Shown here piece after piece: positions 8,079 through 15,531 of a DNA stretch of 37,845 nt. Source of the stretch: Streptomyces katrae (lineage in GTDB: Bacteria > Actinomycetota > Actinomycetes > Streptomycetales > Streptomycetaceae); assembly GCF_000966975.1 (NCBI RefSeq), contig NZ_JZWV01000011.1, positions 1-37,845 on the forward strand, in the 5' to 3' direction. The position numbers and the translations under genes are program-made. Every line of letters begins with the position of its first letter. Position 1 is the first letter of the stretch. The notes under the pieces are model-generated. The model did not search any database and was not told the origin of the DNA. It was given only the letters and a program-made list of their open reading frames with translations.

Positions 8079-8092
8079 GTTTCACGTGAAAC
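8079..8092. other. parS centromere-like site 1
   Basis: GTTTCACGTGAAAC is a perfect 14-base palindrome and matches the Streptomyces parS consensus bound by ParB in chromosome segregation. It lies in the 81-base gap between the J-domain gene and the DUF2252 gene. parS sites in Streptomyces cluster around oriC, which fits the nearby gyrase genes. Confidence 0.93.
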
Positions 8093-8118
8093 GTGCCCCA
8101 GGGCCCGCGGGCCGGTCC

Positions 8119-9567
8119 TCAGACCCCGAACTCGGCCGCGATCCGGCCGGAGCGCACCGCCGCCACCAGGTCGGCGTGGTCGGCCTCACTGCGGTCGGCG
8201 TAGGCCACGGCGAAGGCGCCCACCGCCTCGTCCAGCTCCTCGTTCTTCCCGCAGTACCCGGCCAGCAGCCGCGGATCGGCGCTGTGGGCGTGCGCCCGGG
8301 CCAGCAGGGCGCCGGTCATCCGGCCGTAGTCGTCGATCTGGTCGGGGGTCAGTGCCGCCGGGTCCACGCTGCCCTTGCGGTTGCGGAACTGGCGGACCTG
8401 GTACGGGCGCCCGTCGACGGTGGTCCAGCCCAGCAGGATGTCGGAGACCACCTGCATCCGCTTCTGCCCGGCCACCACGCGCCGGCCCTCGTGCTCCTCC
8501 GCCGGGGAGTGGAAGCCCAGCGCGGGAAGGTGCGGCAGCAGCACGGAGGGGCGGGCCTCCTTGACCTGGAGCACCAGCGGCTCGCCCCGGTGGTCCAGCA
8601 GCAGCACCACGTACGAGCGGGTGCCCACGCTGCCGGTGCCGACCACACGGAAGGCCACGTCGTGGATCGAGTAGCGGGCCAGCAGCGGCAGCCGGTCCCC
8701 CGAGAGGGTGGTCAGGTAGGGGCCCAGCGAGGCGGCCACGGCGGCGGCCTCGGCGTCGCCGACCCGGCGCAGCACGGGCAGCGCGTCGACGAAGCGCCGG
8801 CTCCCGTCCTCACCGGCCTCGGTGGACTTGGCGGCGAACCGGGCGGAGGTGTTGTTGCGGGCCTTCTGCGAAACCCGTTCCAGCGTGCCCAGCAGGTCGC
8901 GGGCGTCGGTGTGGGAGACGAGCTCCTCGTCGGCGATGGCGTTCCAGGCGTCGAGCGCGGGCAGCTTGGCCAGCAGCCGCATGGTGCGCCGGTAGGCGCC
9001 CACGGCGTCCTGCGCCGCCGACCGGCAGGTGTCCTCGTCGGCCCCCGCCACGCGTCCGGCCAGTACCAGGGAGGTCGCGAGGCGCTTCACGTCCCACTCC
9101 CACGGGCCGAAGACGGTCTCGTCGAAGTCGTTCAGGTCGATCACGAGCCGGCCGCGCGCGTCCCCGTAGAGGCCGAAGTTGGCCGCGTGGGCATCGCCGC
9201 AGATCTGGGCGCCCACGCCGGTCACCGGGCCGCCGGACAGGTCGTGCGCCATCAGCCCGGCGGATCCGCGCAGGAAGGCGAAGGGGTTGGCGGCCATCCG
9301 GCCGACGCGTATCGGGGTCAGCTCGGCGACCCGGCCGACGTTGGACTCCTCCACCGCGCGCACGGCGTCCGGGCGGTCGGCGGGCATCTCGAAGGAGGCG
9401 TGGGCGGCGCGCGGTACGCGCAGCCGCAGGGCCTTGCCGGCCTCCTTGGCGGAGCCCGTCACGGCCCTCGGCGCGAAGCCCGGGACGCGCGGGATGCGCC
9501 CGCCGGCCCGTGCCGCACCGGCGGCCGCCGCCGCGTCCGTCGCGTACTGTCCCGATGCCGTCACCAT
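8119..9567 (-). CDS. DUF2252 domain-containing protein
   Basis: A 482-residue protein with the full DUF2252 pattern: RVAELTPIRVGRM (79-91) with NPFAFLRGSA, then CGDAHAANFG (123-132), DLNDFDE (144-150) and WDVKRLATSL. The GDAH-N and D-ND-D clusters look like the catalytic and metal loops of aminoglycoside phosphotransferase-like kinases, to which this family is probably related; that is inference. No signal peptide or membrane helix. ATG 9567 has a GGGGG/GAGG tract upstream. It appears to be a single gene, since the flanking genes are separated by about 80 and 115 bases. Substrate unknown. Confidence 0.9.
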   Translation of the reverse strand: MVTASGQYATDAAAAAGAARAGGRIPRVPGFAPRAVTGSAKEAGKALRLRVPRAAHASFEMPADRPDAVRAVEESNVGRVAELTPIRVGRMAANPFAFLRGSAGLMAHDLSGGPVTGVGAQICGDAHAANFGLYGDARGRLVIDLNDFDETVFGPWEWDVKRLATSLVLAGRVAGADEDTCRSAAQDAVGAYRRTMRLLAKLPALDAWNAIADEELVSHTDARDLLGTLERVSQKARNNTSARFAAKSTEAGEDGSRRFVDALPVLRRVGDAEAAAVAASLGPYLTTLSGDRLPLLARYSIHDVAFRVVGTGSVGTRSYVVLLLDHRGEPLVLQVKEARPSVLLPHLPALGFHSPAEEHEGRRVVAGQKRMQVVSDILLGWTTVDGRPYQVRQFRNRKGSVDPAALTPDQIDDYGRMTGALLARAHAHSADPRLLAGYCGKNEELDEAVGAFAVAYADRSEADHADLVAAVRSGRIAAEFGV

Positions 9568-9682
9568 CTGCGCAGCCCCCGCACCTCGTCACGCCCCACC
9601 GGCGGCTTCTCCGCCGGTCAGATCGGCCCGACCGTACCCCAAGTCCCGTGCACGGCACCGCCACAGGGCCGCCACAGCCCTG

Positions 9683-10342
9683 CTACAAACCCGCGTCCCG
9701 CGCGAGCAGCGCCGCCTGCACCCGGTTCTCGCACTCCAGCTTCGCGAGGATCCGGCTCACGTACGTCTTCACCGTCGCCTCGCTCATGTGGAGCCTGCGG
9801 CCGGCGTCCGCGTTGGACAGGCCCTCTCCGAGCAGCGCCAGCACCCCGCGCTCCCGTTCGCTCAGCGCGGCCACCCGGCGCCGGGCCTCCTCACCGCGGC
9901 CCGCGGCCCGGCCGGTGGCCAGCTGGTCCACCACGTGCCGGGTCGCGGCGGGGGACAGGTAGGCGTCCCCGGCGGCGGCCGCCCGGACCGCGCCGATCAG
10001 CTCGGCAGGAGCCGAGTCCTTCAGCAGGAAGCCCGCGCTGCCCTGGCCCAGCGCCCGCAGCACGTTCTCCTTCTCGCCGAAGGTGGTCAGGACCAGCGCC
10101 CGTGCCCCCGGCACCGCCCGCCCCAGCTCGCCCAGGGCGGTCAGCCCGTCCATCACCGGCATCTGGATGTCGAGCAGCACCACGTCCGGGGCGTGGGAGC
10201 GGGCCAGCTCCACCGCCTCCCTGCCATTGGCCCCCTCCGCGACGACCTCGATGTCCGGCGCCGAGGTCAGGATCATCCTGATCCCGGCCCGGATCAGCGG
10301 CTCGTCGTCGGCGATCACCACTCGGATCACCTTGGCTGTCAC
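9683..10342 (-). CDS. NarL/FixJ (LuxR-HTH) family response regulator
   Basis: A 219-residue transcription factor. The receiver domain (1-125) has acidic residues D12-D13, phosphoacceptor D58 in LLDIQMP, the T/S switch in LVLTTF and K108 in FLLKDS. The C-terminal LuxR-type helix-turn-helix spans about 153-215, with LSERERGVLALLGEGLSNADAGRRL and MSEATVKTYVSRIL. GTG 10342 is preceded by AGGAG with five-base spacing. It lies eight bases after the histidine kinase stop, so the two form one operon and a cognate pair. The signal and target genes are unknown. Confidence 0.94.
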   Translation of the reverse strand: MTAKVIRVVIADDEPLIRAGIRMILTSAPDIEVVAEGANGREAVELARSHAPDVVLLDIQMPVMDGLTALGELGRAVPGARALVLTTFGEKENVLRALGQGSAGFLLKDSAPAELIGAVRAAAAGDAYLSPAATRHVVDQLATGRAAGRGEEARRRVAALSERERGVLALLGEGLSNADAGRRLHMSEATVKTYVSRILAKLECENRVQAALLARDAGL

Positions 10343-10350
10343 CCGCGCTC

Positions 10351-12051
10351 CTACTGCTCGACCTCGTACGCCTGTTTCTCCACGAGCTTGCCGTCCCGGA
10401 AGCAGAACCGGAAAACGGTGTCGGTCGTCATCCTCGAATCCTCCGCGGACAGCAGGGCGAAACAGTCCGCCCCCTCCGGCTGCGGCGGCCCCTTGCGCTC
10501 CATGCCCGAGGTCAGGACGCTGTCGCCGTCCGGCAGCCGTTTGCGGACGTCCTGCTCGAACTCGCCCACGTGCACCGCGTCGTAGTCCTCCCGGCTGATC
10601 ATCGCCTTGTTCGCGGACCCCAACAGCAGGACCGCCCCCGCGCCCAGCACGATCACCAGCAGCACCACGGCCGCCACGGCGATGCCGCAGCCCATCGCGA
10701 CGCCCCCGGCCCGGCTGCGGACGGGCACCGCCAGCTCCCGGTCCAGCGCCGCCCAGTCCATCGGCGGTGCCGCCTTGGGCGCACCCCGCAGGGCGAGCGC
10801 CCGCGCCTGCGACCGCTGGCCGAAGTCGTCCGGCACCTCCTCGACGAGCCCGGCCGGCTCCGTCCCGTACGGCAGGACGCCGGCCACCCGGAACCCTCCG
10901 TCCTCGGTGGCGCCCGCGTGGACCATGCCGCCCACCAGCCGGGCGCGCTCGCGCAGCCCCGTCAGGCCCTGGCCCCCAGAGACGACCTCGCCGGAACCCC
11001 GTTCGGCCGCCGGGCCGTTGGCGATCTCCACCACCAGGGAGTCGTCCTCGTAGCGGAGTTCCACGGCGATCGCCGCCCCCGGAGCGTGCTTGTAGGCGTT
11101 GGTCAGCGCCTCCTGCACGATCCGGTACGCCGCGTGGTCGCAGGCCGCGACCAGCGGCCGGGGCCGTCCCGCCGTGCCGAGCCGTACGTCGGTCCCCGCG
11201 GCCCGCGCCGCCTCCACGATGCCCGCGATCCCGGCCACCCCGCGCGCGGCTGGCTGCGCCTCCTCCGCGGGGGCCGGAGCCTCCACCCCGTCCCGCAGGA
11301 TCCCCACGACCTCGCGCAGCTCGTGCATCGCCGCCACCGAGGCCTGCCGCAGCACACCGACCGCCTCCCGCTGGCGGTCCGTCAGCGACGGGTCCACCTC
11401 CAGCGCCCCCGTGTGCACCGAGATCAGCGCCAGCTGGTGGCCCAGGCTGTCGTGCATGTCCTGGGCGATCCGCTGCCGTTCCCGCAGCCGGGCCTGCCCG
11501 GCCACCATCGTCCGCTCCCGCACCAGCCGGTCGTTGCGCTCCTGGAGGGCGCTCAGCAGGGTCCTGCGCTGGTGCCAGTAGCGGCTGGCCAGCCCGGGCA
11601 TGACGGTGGCGGCGAGGAACAGCAGGGTGGTGAACACGACCGTCAGCAGGGGCCGCATCAGCGCCCACTGGTCGACCAGGGTGAGCCCGACGGACGCGAG
11701 GAAGGCCAGGACGAACGCGACGAGCGCCCGGCCCACGCCGACGATCCGCCGCCCCGCGGACCAGCCCAGCACGATCGTCACGAGGAACACGGCGGGCAGG
11801 AAGGCGCTCGCGGCCGCGCCCAGCACCAGCGTGGCCGCCGGCAGCCGCCGGCGCAGCAGCACCAGGGCCACCACGGCCAGGGCCCCGAGGAGCATCTTCG
11901 GGCCGGAGCTGTTGCTGAGCTCGTCGGCGCCGAGGCCGAGCAGGGCCAGCACCCCCGCGATGGTCAGGTCCCCCGCCAGCACGCGCCGGGACCAGGGCTC
12001 CGGCCCCTTCAGCCAGTCCCGGCCCGCACGCACCCTCGCCTCGGCATCCAC
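10351..12051 (-). CDS. HisKA_3-type sensor histidine kinase with C-terminal membrane helix and extracytoplasmic domain
   Basis: A 566-residue kinase. Residues about 25-155 form several transmembrane helices, a membrane-embedded sensor with little outside the membrane. A linker coiled coil (160-195) leads to the HisKA_3 dimerisation box with phosphoacceptor H200 (DMHDSLGHQLALIS). The HATPase domain has the N box IVQEALTNAYKHAPG (311-325) and the G box GGQGLTGLRERA (359-370). Instead of ending near 400, the protein continues through a linker into one more transmembrane helix (about 449-478) and an 88-residue tail with C530 and C550. GTG 12051 is the most likely start; a frame open upstream runs through the tRNA-Leu gene and is not used. 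Cognate regulator directly downstream. Confidence 0.9.
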   Translation of the reverse strand: MDAEARVRAGRDWLKGPEPWSRRVLAGDLTIAGVLALLGLGADELSNSSGPKMLLGALAVVALVLLRRRLPAATLVLGAAASAFLPAVFLVTIVLGWSAGRRIVGVGRALVAFVLAFLASVGLTLVDQWALMRPLLTVVFTTLLFLAATVMPGLASRYWHQRRTLLSALQERNDRLVRERTMVAGQARLRERQRIAQDMHDSLGHQLALISVHTGALEVDPSLTDRQREAVGVLRQASVAAMHELREVVGILRDGVEAPAPAEEAQPAARGVAGIAGIVEAARAAGTDVRLGTAGRPRPLVAACDHAAYRIVQEALTNAYKHAPGAAIAVELRYEDDSLVVEIANGPAAERGSGEVVSGGQGLTGLRERARLVGGMVHAGATEDGGFRVAGVLPYGTEPAGLVEEVPDDFGQRSQARALALRGAPKAAPPMDWAALDRELAVPVRSRAGGVAMGCGIAVAAVVLLVIVLGAGAVLLLGSANKAMISREDYDAVHVGEFEQDVRKRLPDGDSVLTSGMERKGPPQPEGADCFALLSAEDSRMTTDTVFRFCFRDGKLVEKQAYEVEQ

Positions 12052-12164
12052 GCGGACGACCCTAGACAGCGGCACCCGCCGGTGCCCGCCCTCTTTCGTC
12101 TCGCCCCGCACGACGAAAGTCGGACGGCCGCCCCTTCGTCCAGGGGAAGCGGCCGGAAACAGCA

Positions 12165-12199
12165 GGAAGCCCCGATCCGGATTCCGGATCGGGGCTTCC
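12165..12199 (-). terminator. Terminator after tRNA-Leu
   Basis: A perfect inverted repeat has 17-base arms at 12165-12181 and 12183-12199. It lies seven bases past the tRNA-Leu 3' end in the minus direction and is followed by a short T-containing tract. It separates the tRNA from the histidine kinase gene. Confidence 0.85.
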
Positions 12200-12205
12200 C
12201 CGATG

Positions 12206-12288
12206 TGGGCGAGGGGGGATTTGAACCCCCACGTCCCGAAGGACACTGGCACCTGAAGCCAGCGCGTCTGCCGTTCCGCCACTCGCCC
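12206..12288 (-). tRNA. tRNA-Leu (anticodon CAG)
   Basis: The 83-base gene folds into a class II tRNA: the acceptor strands GGGCGAG and CTCGCCC pair fully, the anticodon stem CTGGC/GCCAG encloses loop TTCAGGT (anticodon CAG), there is an extended variable arm (TGTCC-TTCG-GGACG) and a T loop TTCAAAT. The 3' CCA is not encoded. It reads CUG, the commonest Leu codon in such high-GC genomes. It is transcribed away from fhaA. Confidence 0.96.
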
Positions 12289-12580
12289 GAGCAGCTCTCC
12301 AGTGGATCTTGCCTTTCGGCCCGTTCCCCTGGCGACGTCGAAACAGTAGCACGTCAGACGGGGTGGATTGAAATCGCTTTCCCGTCACCCCCGGTGGACC
12401 TCCCGACGGCCCCTCCCGCAGCCCCCTCCGGGTGCGGGACACTGTTCCCTGAGCACCCCTACGATCCCTTGTGAGGACCAACACTCCTGTGGACAGGAGC
12501 GAAGGGGAACCACCCGAATCCGCCACGCGTGGATACGATCAGTAAGCAGTACAGGGCGACAGCGACGGAGGAGGTGCCCG
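12289..12580 (+). promoter_or_regulatory. Intergenic region between divergent tRNA-Leu and fhaA
   Basis: This 292-base gap has no credible gene. It must hold the tRNA-Leu promoter (minus) and the fhaA operon promoter (plus). A fair -10 TACGAT lies at 12534-12539, but no good -35 is found 16-18 bases upstream. A DnaA-box-like TGTGGACAG sits at 12488-12496. The strong ribosome binding site GGAGGAGG ends six bases before the fhaA ATG. Confidence 0.35.
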
Positions 12581-13378
12581 ATGGGAGTCCTGAAGCGGTT
12601 CGAGCAGCGTCTCGAAGGTCTGGTGAACGGCACCTTCGCCAAGGTATTCAAGTCCGAGGTCCAGCCGGTGGAGATCGCCGGCGCCCTCCAGCGGGAGTGC
12701 GACAACAACGCCACCATCTGGAACCGCGAGCGGACCGTCGTGCCCAACGACTTCATCGTGGAGCTGAGCACCGGCGACTACGAGCGCCTGAGCCCCTACT
12801 CCGGGCAGCTCGGCGACGAGCTCGCCGGCCTCGTCCGCGACTACGCCAAGCAGCAGCGCTACAGCTTCATGGGCCCCATCAAGGTCCACCTGGAGAAGGC
12901 GGAGGACCTGGACACGGGCCTCTACCGGGTCCGCAGCCGCACCCTGGCCTCCAGCACCTCCCAGGACCCCTCCCAGGGCCGGCAGGGCGGTTACGGCTAC
13001 CCGCCGGTCGCCGCCCCTCCCATGCCCGCGGGTCCGCCCCCGGGCGCTCCCGGCGGCCGCCCCGGCGGCGCCCCCACGACTTCCGGCGCCCCGGGCACCA
13101 TGCGCCGCTGGATCGAGATCAACGGCACCCGCCACCAGATCTCGCGTCCCACGCTCGTACTCGGCCGCAGCACCGAGGCCGATGTGCGGATCGACGACCC
13201 CGGCGTATCCCGCCGGCACTGTGAGATCCGGACCGGAACACCCCCGACGATCCAGGATCTCGGGTCCACCAACGGCATCGTGGTGGACGGGCAGCACACC
13301 ACCCGCGCTACGCTCCGCGACGGCTCGCGGATCGTCGTGGGCAGCACCACCATCATTTACCGGCAAGCCGAAGGGTGA
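12581..13378 (+). CDS. fhaA: FhaA, DUF3662 and FHA domain protein
   Basis: A 265-residue cytoplasmic phosphothreonine-binding adaptor. Residues 1-120 are the DUF3662/FhaA N-terminal domain (MGVLKRFEQRLEGLVNGTFA). A Gly/Pro-rich linker (about 125-172) leads to a C-terminal FHA domain (about 177-262) with GRS at 195-197, SRRH at 210-213 and STNG at 229-232, all core phosphopeptide contacts. The ATG follows GGAGGAGG. In mycobacteria FhaA binds phosphorylated MviN/CwlM partners and helps control peptidoglycan synthesis. Here it opens the fhaA-fhaB-phosphatase-rodA-pbpA-pknB cluster and is a likely PknB substrate. Confidence 0.94.
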   Translation: MGVLKRFEQRLEGLVNGTFAKVFKSEVQPVEIAGALQRECDNNATIWNRERTVVPNDFIVELSTGDYERLSPYSGQLGDELAGLVRDYAKQQRYSFMGPIKVHLEKAEDLDTGLYRVRSRTLASSTSQDPSQGRQGGYGYPPVAAPPMPAGPPPGAPGGRPGGAPTTSGAPGTMRRWIEINGTRHQISRPTLVLGRSTEADVRIDDPGVSRRHCEIRTGTPPTIQDLGSTNGIVVDGQHTTRATLRDGSRIVVGSTTIIYRQAEG

Positions 13379-13388
13379 AGCGGGGGCA

Positions 13389-13889
13389 ATGTCAGAGCTG
13401 ACCCTGACGGTCATGCGGTTGGGTTTCCTGGCCGTTCTGTGGCTGTTCGTCATCGTGGCCGTTCAGGTCATCCGCAGCGACCTCTTCGGTACGCGCGTCA
13501 CGCAGCGCGGCTCGCGCCGCGGCGGCGGCGCGGCCGCGGCGGCGCAGCAGCCGGGGCGGCAGCCCGCCCCGCCGCAGCAGCGCCAGCGCCGGGGAGCGCC
13601 GACCAAGCTCGTCGTCTCCGAGGGGACCCTCACGGGCACGACCGTGACCCTCGCCGGCCAGACGATCACGCTGGGCCGCGCCCACGACTCCACGATCGTG
13701 CTGGACGACGACTACGCCTCCAGCCGCCATGCCAGGATCTACCCCGACCGTGACGGCCAGTGGATCGTCGAGGATCTCGGGTCCACCAACGGCACGTATC
13801 TCGACCGGACCCGTCTCACCACCCCGACGCCCATTCCGCCGGGCGCCCCGATCCGCATCGGCAAGACCGTCATCGAGCTGCGGAAGTAG
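13389..13889 (+). CDS. fhaB: FhaB, membrane-anchored FHA domain protein
   Basis: A 166-residue protein with one N-terminal transmembrane helix (about 8-28), a basic Gln/Pro/Arg/Ala-rich linker (35-70) and a C-terminal FHA domain (about 72-166) with GRAHDS at 96-101, SSRHARI at 111-117 and GSTNGTYL at 131-138. It is the counterpart of mycobacterial FhaB/FipA, which docks phosphorylated division and wall proteins at the membrane. It begins ten bases after the fhaA stop and has its own ATG. It is predicted to read phosphothreonine marks set by PknB and removed by the phosphatase encoded next. Confidence 0.92.
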   Translation: MSELTLTVMRLGFLAVLWLFVIVAVQVIRSDLFGTRVTQRGSRRGGGAAAAAQQPGRQPAPPQQRQRRGAPTKLVVSEGTLTGTTVTLAGQTITLGRAHDSTIVLDDDYASSRHARIYPDRDGQWIVEDLGSTNGTYLDRTRLTTPTPIPPGAPIRIGKTVIELRK

Positions 13890-13891
13890 TA

Positions 13892-13925
13892 CGAGAATGA
13901 GCGAGCGGAGCGAGCGAGCCGCAGC
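13892..13925. repeat. GAGCGAGC-rich intergenic repeat
   Basis: Just after fhaB, repeated GAGCGAGC/GGAGCGAGC units occur in a short low-complexity stretch. Similar AGCGAGCG strings are scattered in Streptomyces genomes as I recall. A tiny reading frame starting ATGAGCGAGCGG here overlaps the phosphatase start and is not a likely gene. Confidence 0.4.
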
Positions 13926-14039
13926 GGTCCGTCCCACCGGGGACACGGGCCCGAGCGCGCTCCCGACCGGAGGGTGGGCAGTGTGGCTCGAGACCGGTTG
14001 TATTCCGGGGCAGCAACTTCGTCGACAGGGCAGGTGCGC

Positions 14040-15500
14040 ATGAGTCTGTCCCTGCGTTTCGCCGCCGGATCGCACAAGGGGATGATCCGCGAGGGCAACG
14101 AGGACTCCGGCTACGCCGGTCCCCGGCTCCTCGCCGTCGCCGACGGCATGGGCGGCCAGGCCGCCGGCGAGGTCGCCAGCTCCGAGGTCATCTCCTCGCT
14201 CGTCCAGCTCGACGACGACATCCCGAGCTCCGACATCCTCACCGCCCTCGGCATCGCCGTGCAGCACGCCAACGACCAGCTGCGCGTGATGGTCGAGGAG
14301 GACGCCCAGCTCGAGGGCATGGGCACCACGCTCACCGCCCTGCTGTGGACCGGCCAGCGGCTCGGCCTCGTCCACGTCGGCGACTCCCGCGCCTACCTGC
14401 TGCGCGACGGCGTCCTCACCCAGATCACCCAGGACCACACCTGGGTCCAGCGGCTCGTCGACGAGGGCCGGATCACCGAGGAAGAGGCCACCACCCACCC
14501 GCAGCGCTCCCTGCTGATGCGGGCGCTCGGCAGCGGCGACGTCGTGGAACCCGACCTCTCCATCCGCGAGGTCCGGGCCGGCGACCGCTACCTGATCTGC
14601 TCCGACGGCCTGTCCGGCGTCGTCTCCCACCAGACCCTGGAGGAGACCCTCGCCGACTACCACGGCCCGCACGAGACGGTGCAGTCCCTGATCCAGCTCG
14701 CCCTGCGCGGCGGCGGACCGGACAACATCACCTGCATCGTCGCGGACGTCCTCGACACCGACAGCGGCGACACCATGGCCGCCCAGCTGAGCGACACCCC
14801 GGTGGTCGTCGGCGCGGTCGCCGAGAACCAGCACCAGCTCTTCGACGGCAACGCCATGCAGACCCCGGCCGGCCGGGCCTCCGGCCTCGGCCGCCAGACC
14901 CCGCCGCCGGGCGCCTTCGGCCCCCCGGGCAGCGGTGACGCCGCAGGCTACGGATACCCCGACCAGAGCCAGGGCGGCGGCGCCCCGTACGGAACCTTCG
15001 GCGAACCCGAGGCGTACGACGCCGACGGCCAGTACGACGACTCGTACGACCACCCGCGCAAGCGGCGCGGCAAAGGGCGCAAGTGGACCACCCGCACCCT
15101 GATCCTGCTGCTCGTCGCCGGTGTCGTCGGCGGGGGCCTGTACGCCGCGCACCGCTGGACGCAGACCCAGTACTACGTGGGCGTCAAGGGTGACCACGTC
15201 GCGCTGTACCGCGGCATCAGCCAGAACCTGGCCTGGATCCACCTCTCTCAGGTCGAGACGGATCATCCCGAGATCGAACTGAAGTACCTGCCGTCCTTCA
15301 AGCGGAAGCAGGTCGAGGCCACCATCAGCGAAGACAGCCTCGACGGGGCGCGCAAGAAGATCGACGAGCTCGGCACCCAGGTCTCCGCCTGCAAGCAGGA
15401 AGAGGCCCGCCGCGCCGCCGAAGCGCAGGGCAATCAGACGCCCGGACCCAACCTGACTCCCGCGGAGCAGGCTGTCGTCGGCCAGTGCGAGAAGCAGTAG
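14040..15500 (+). CDS. pstP: PP2C-family Ser/Thr protein phosphatase (PstP-like)
   Basis: A 486-residue membrane phosphatase that would reverse PknB phosphorylation. The PP2C domain (5-240) starts LRFAAGSHKGMIREGNEDS, with metal-binding D35-G36 in ADGMGG, then GMGTTLTALL, HVGDSRAYLLRDG, TQDHTWVQ, CSDGLSGVV and the final GGGPDNITCIV motif. A Gly/Pro/Tyr-rich linker leads to one transmembrane helix (about 352-372) and a ~115-residue outside domain. ATG 14040 sits directly before the domain, as in the mycobacterial protein; GTG 13983, 19 codons upstream, has a better ribosome binding site (GGAGGG, eight bases away) and may be the true start. It is 31 bases from rodA. Confidence 0.93.
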   Translation: MSLSLRFAAGSHKGMIREGNEDSGYAGPRLLAVADGMGGQAAGEVASSEVISSLVQLDDDIPSSDILTALGIAVQHANDQLRVMVEEDAQLEGMGTTLTALLWTGQRLGLVHVGDSRAYLLRDGVLTQITQDHTWVQRLVDEGRITEEEATTHPQRSLLMRALGSGDVVEPDLSIREVRAGDRYLICSDGLSGVVSHQTLEETLADYHGPHETVQSLIQLALRGGGPDNITCIVADVLDTDSGDTMAAQLSDTPVVVGAVAENQHQLFDGNAMQTPAGRASGLGRQTPPPGAFGPPGSGDAAGYGYPDQSQGGGAPYGTFGEPEAYDADGQYDDSYDHPRKRRGKGRKWTTRTLILLLVAGVVGGGLYAAHRWTQTQYYVGVKGDHVALYRGISQNLAWIHLSQVETDHPEIELKYLPSFKRKQVEATISEDSLDGARKKIDELGTQVSACKQEEARRAAEAQGNQTPGPNLTPAEQAVVGQCEKQ

Positions 15501-15531
15501 ACATACGCGGGCACAGGGGGCCCGCCACACC

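Noticed and set aside
9598..9618. Inverted repeat ACCGGCGG/CCGCCGGT between the response regulator and DUF2252 genes
   Set aside because: It is 65 bases from the response regulator stop, short, GC-rich and without a T-run; too weak to call a terminator.
7573..10281. A 900-codon plus-strand open frame across the J-domain, DUF2252 and response regulator genes
   Set aside because: Antisense to three real genes, Pro/Arg/Gly-rich, crosses the parS gap and has no family signature.
12052..12282. N-terminal extension of the histidine kinase through the tRNA-Leu gene
   Set aside because: It would translate the tRNA and its terminator; GTG 12051 is directly before the membrane domain.
12488..12496. 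Single DnaA-box-like TGTGGACAG before fhaA
   Set aside because: One degenerate 9-base match in a 38-kb window is expected by chance; no second box nearby.
13897..14043. A 48-codon frame beginning ATGAGCGAGCGG after fhaB
   Set aside because: It starts in a low-complexity repeat and overlaps the phosphatase start in another frame, with no ribosome binding site or family match.
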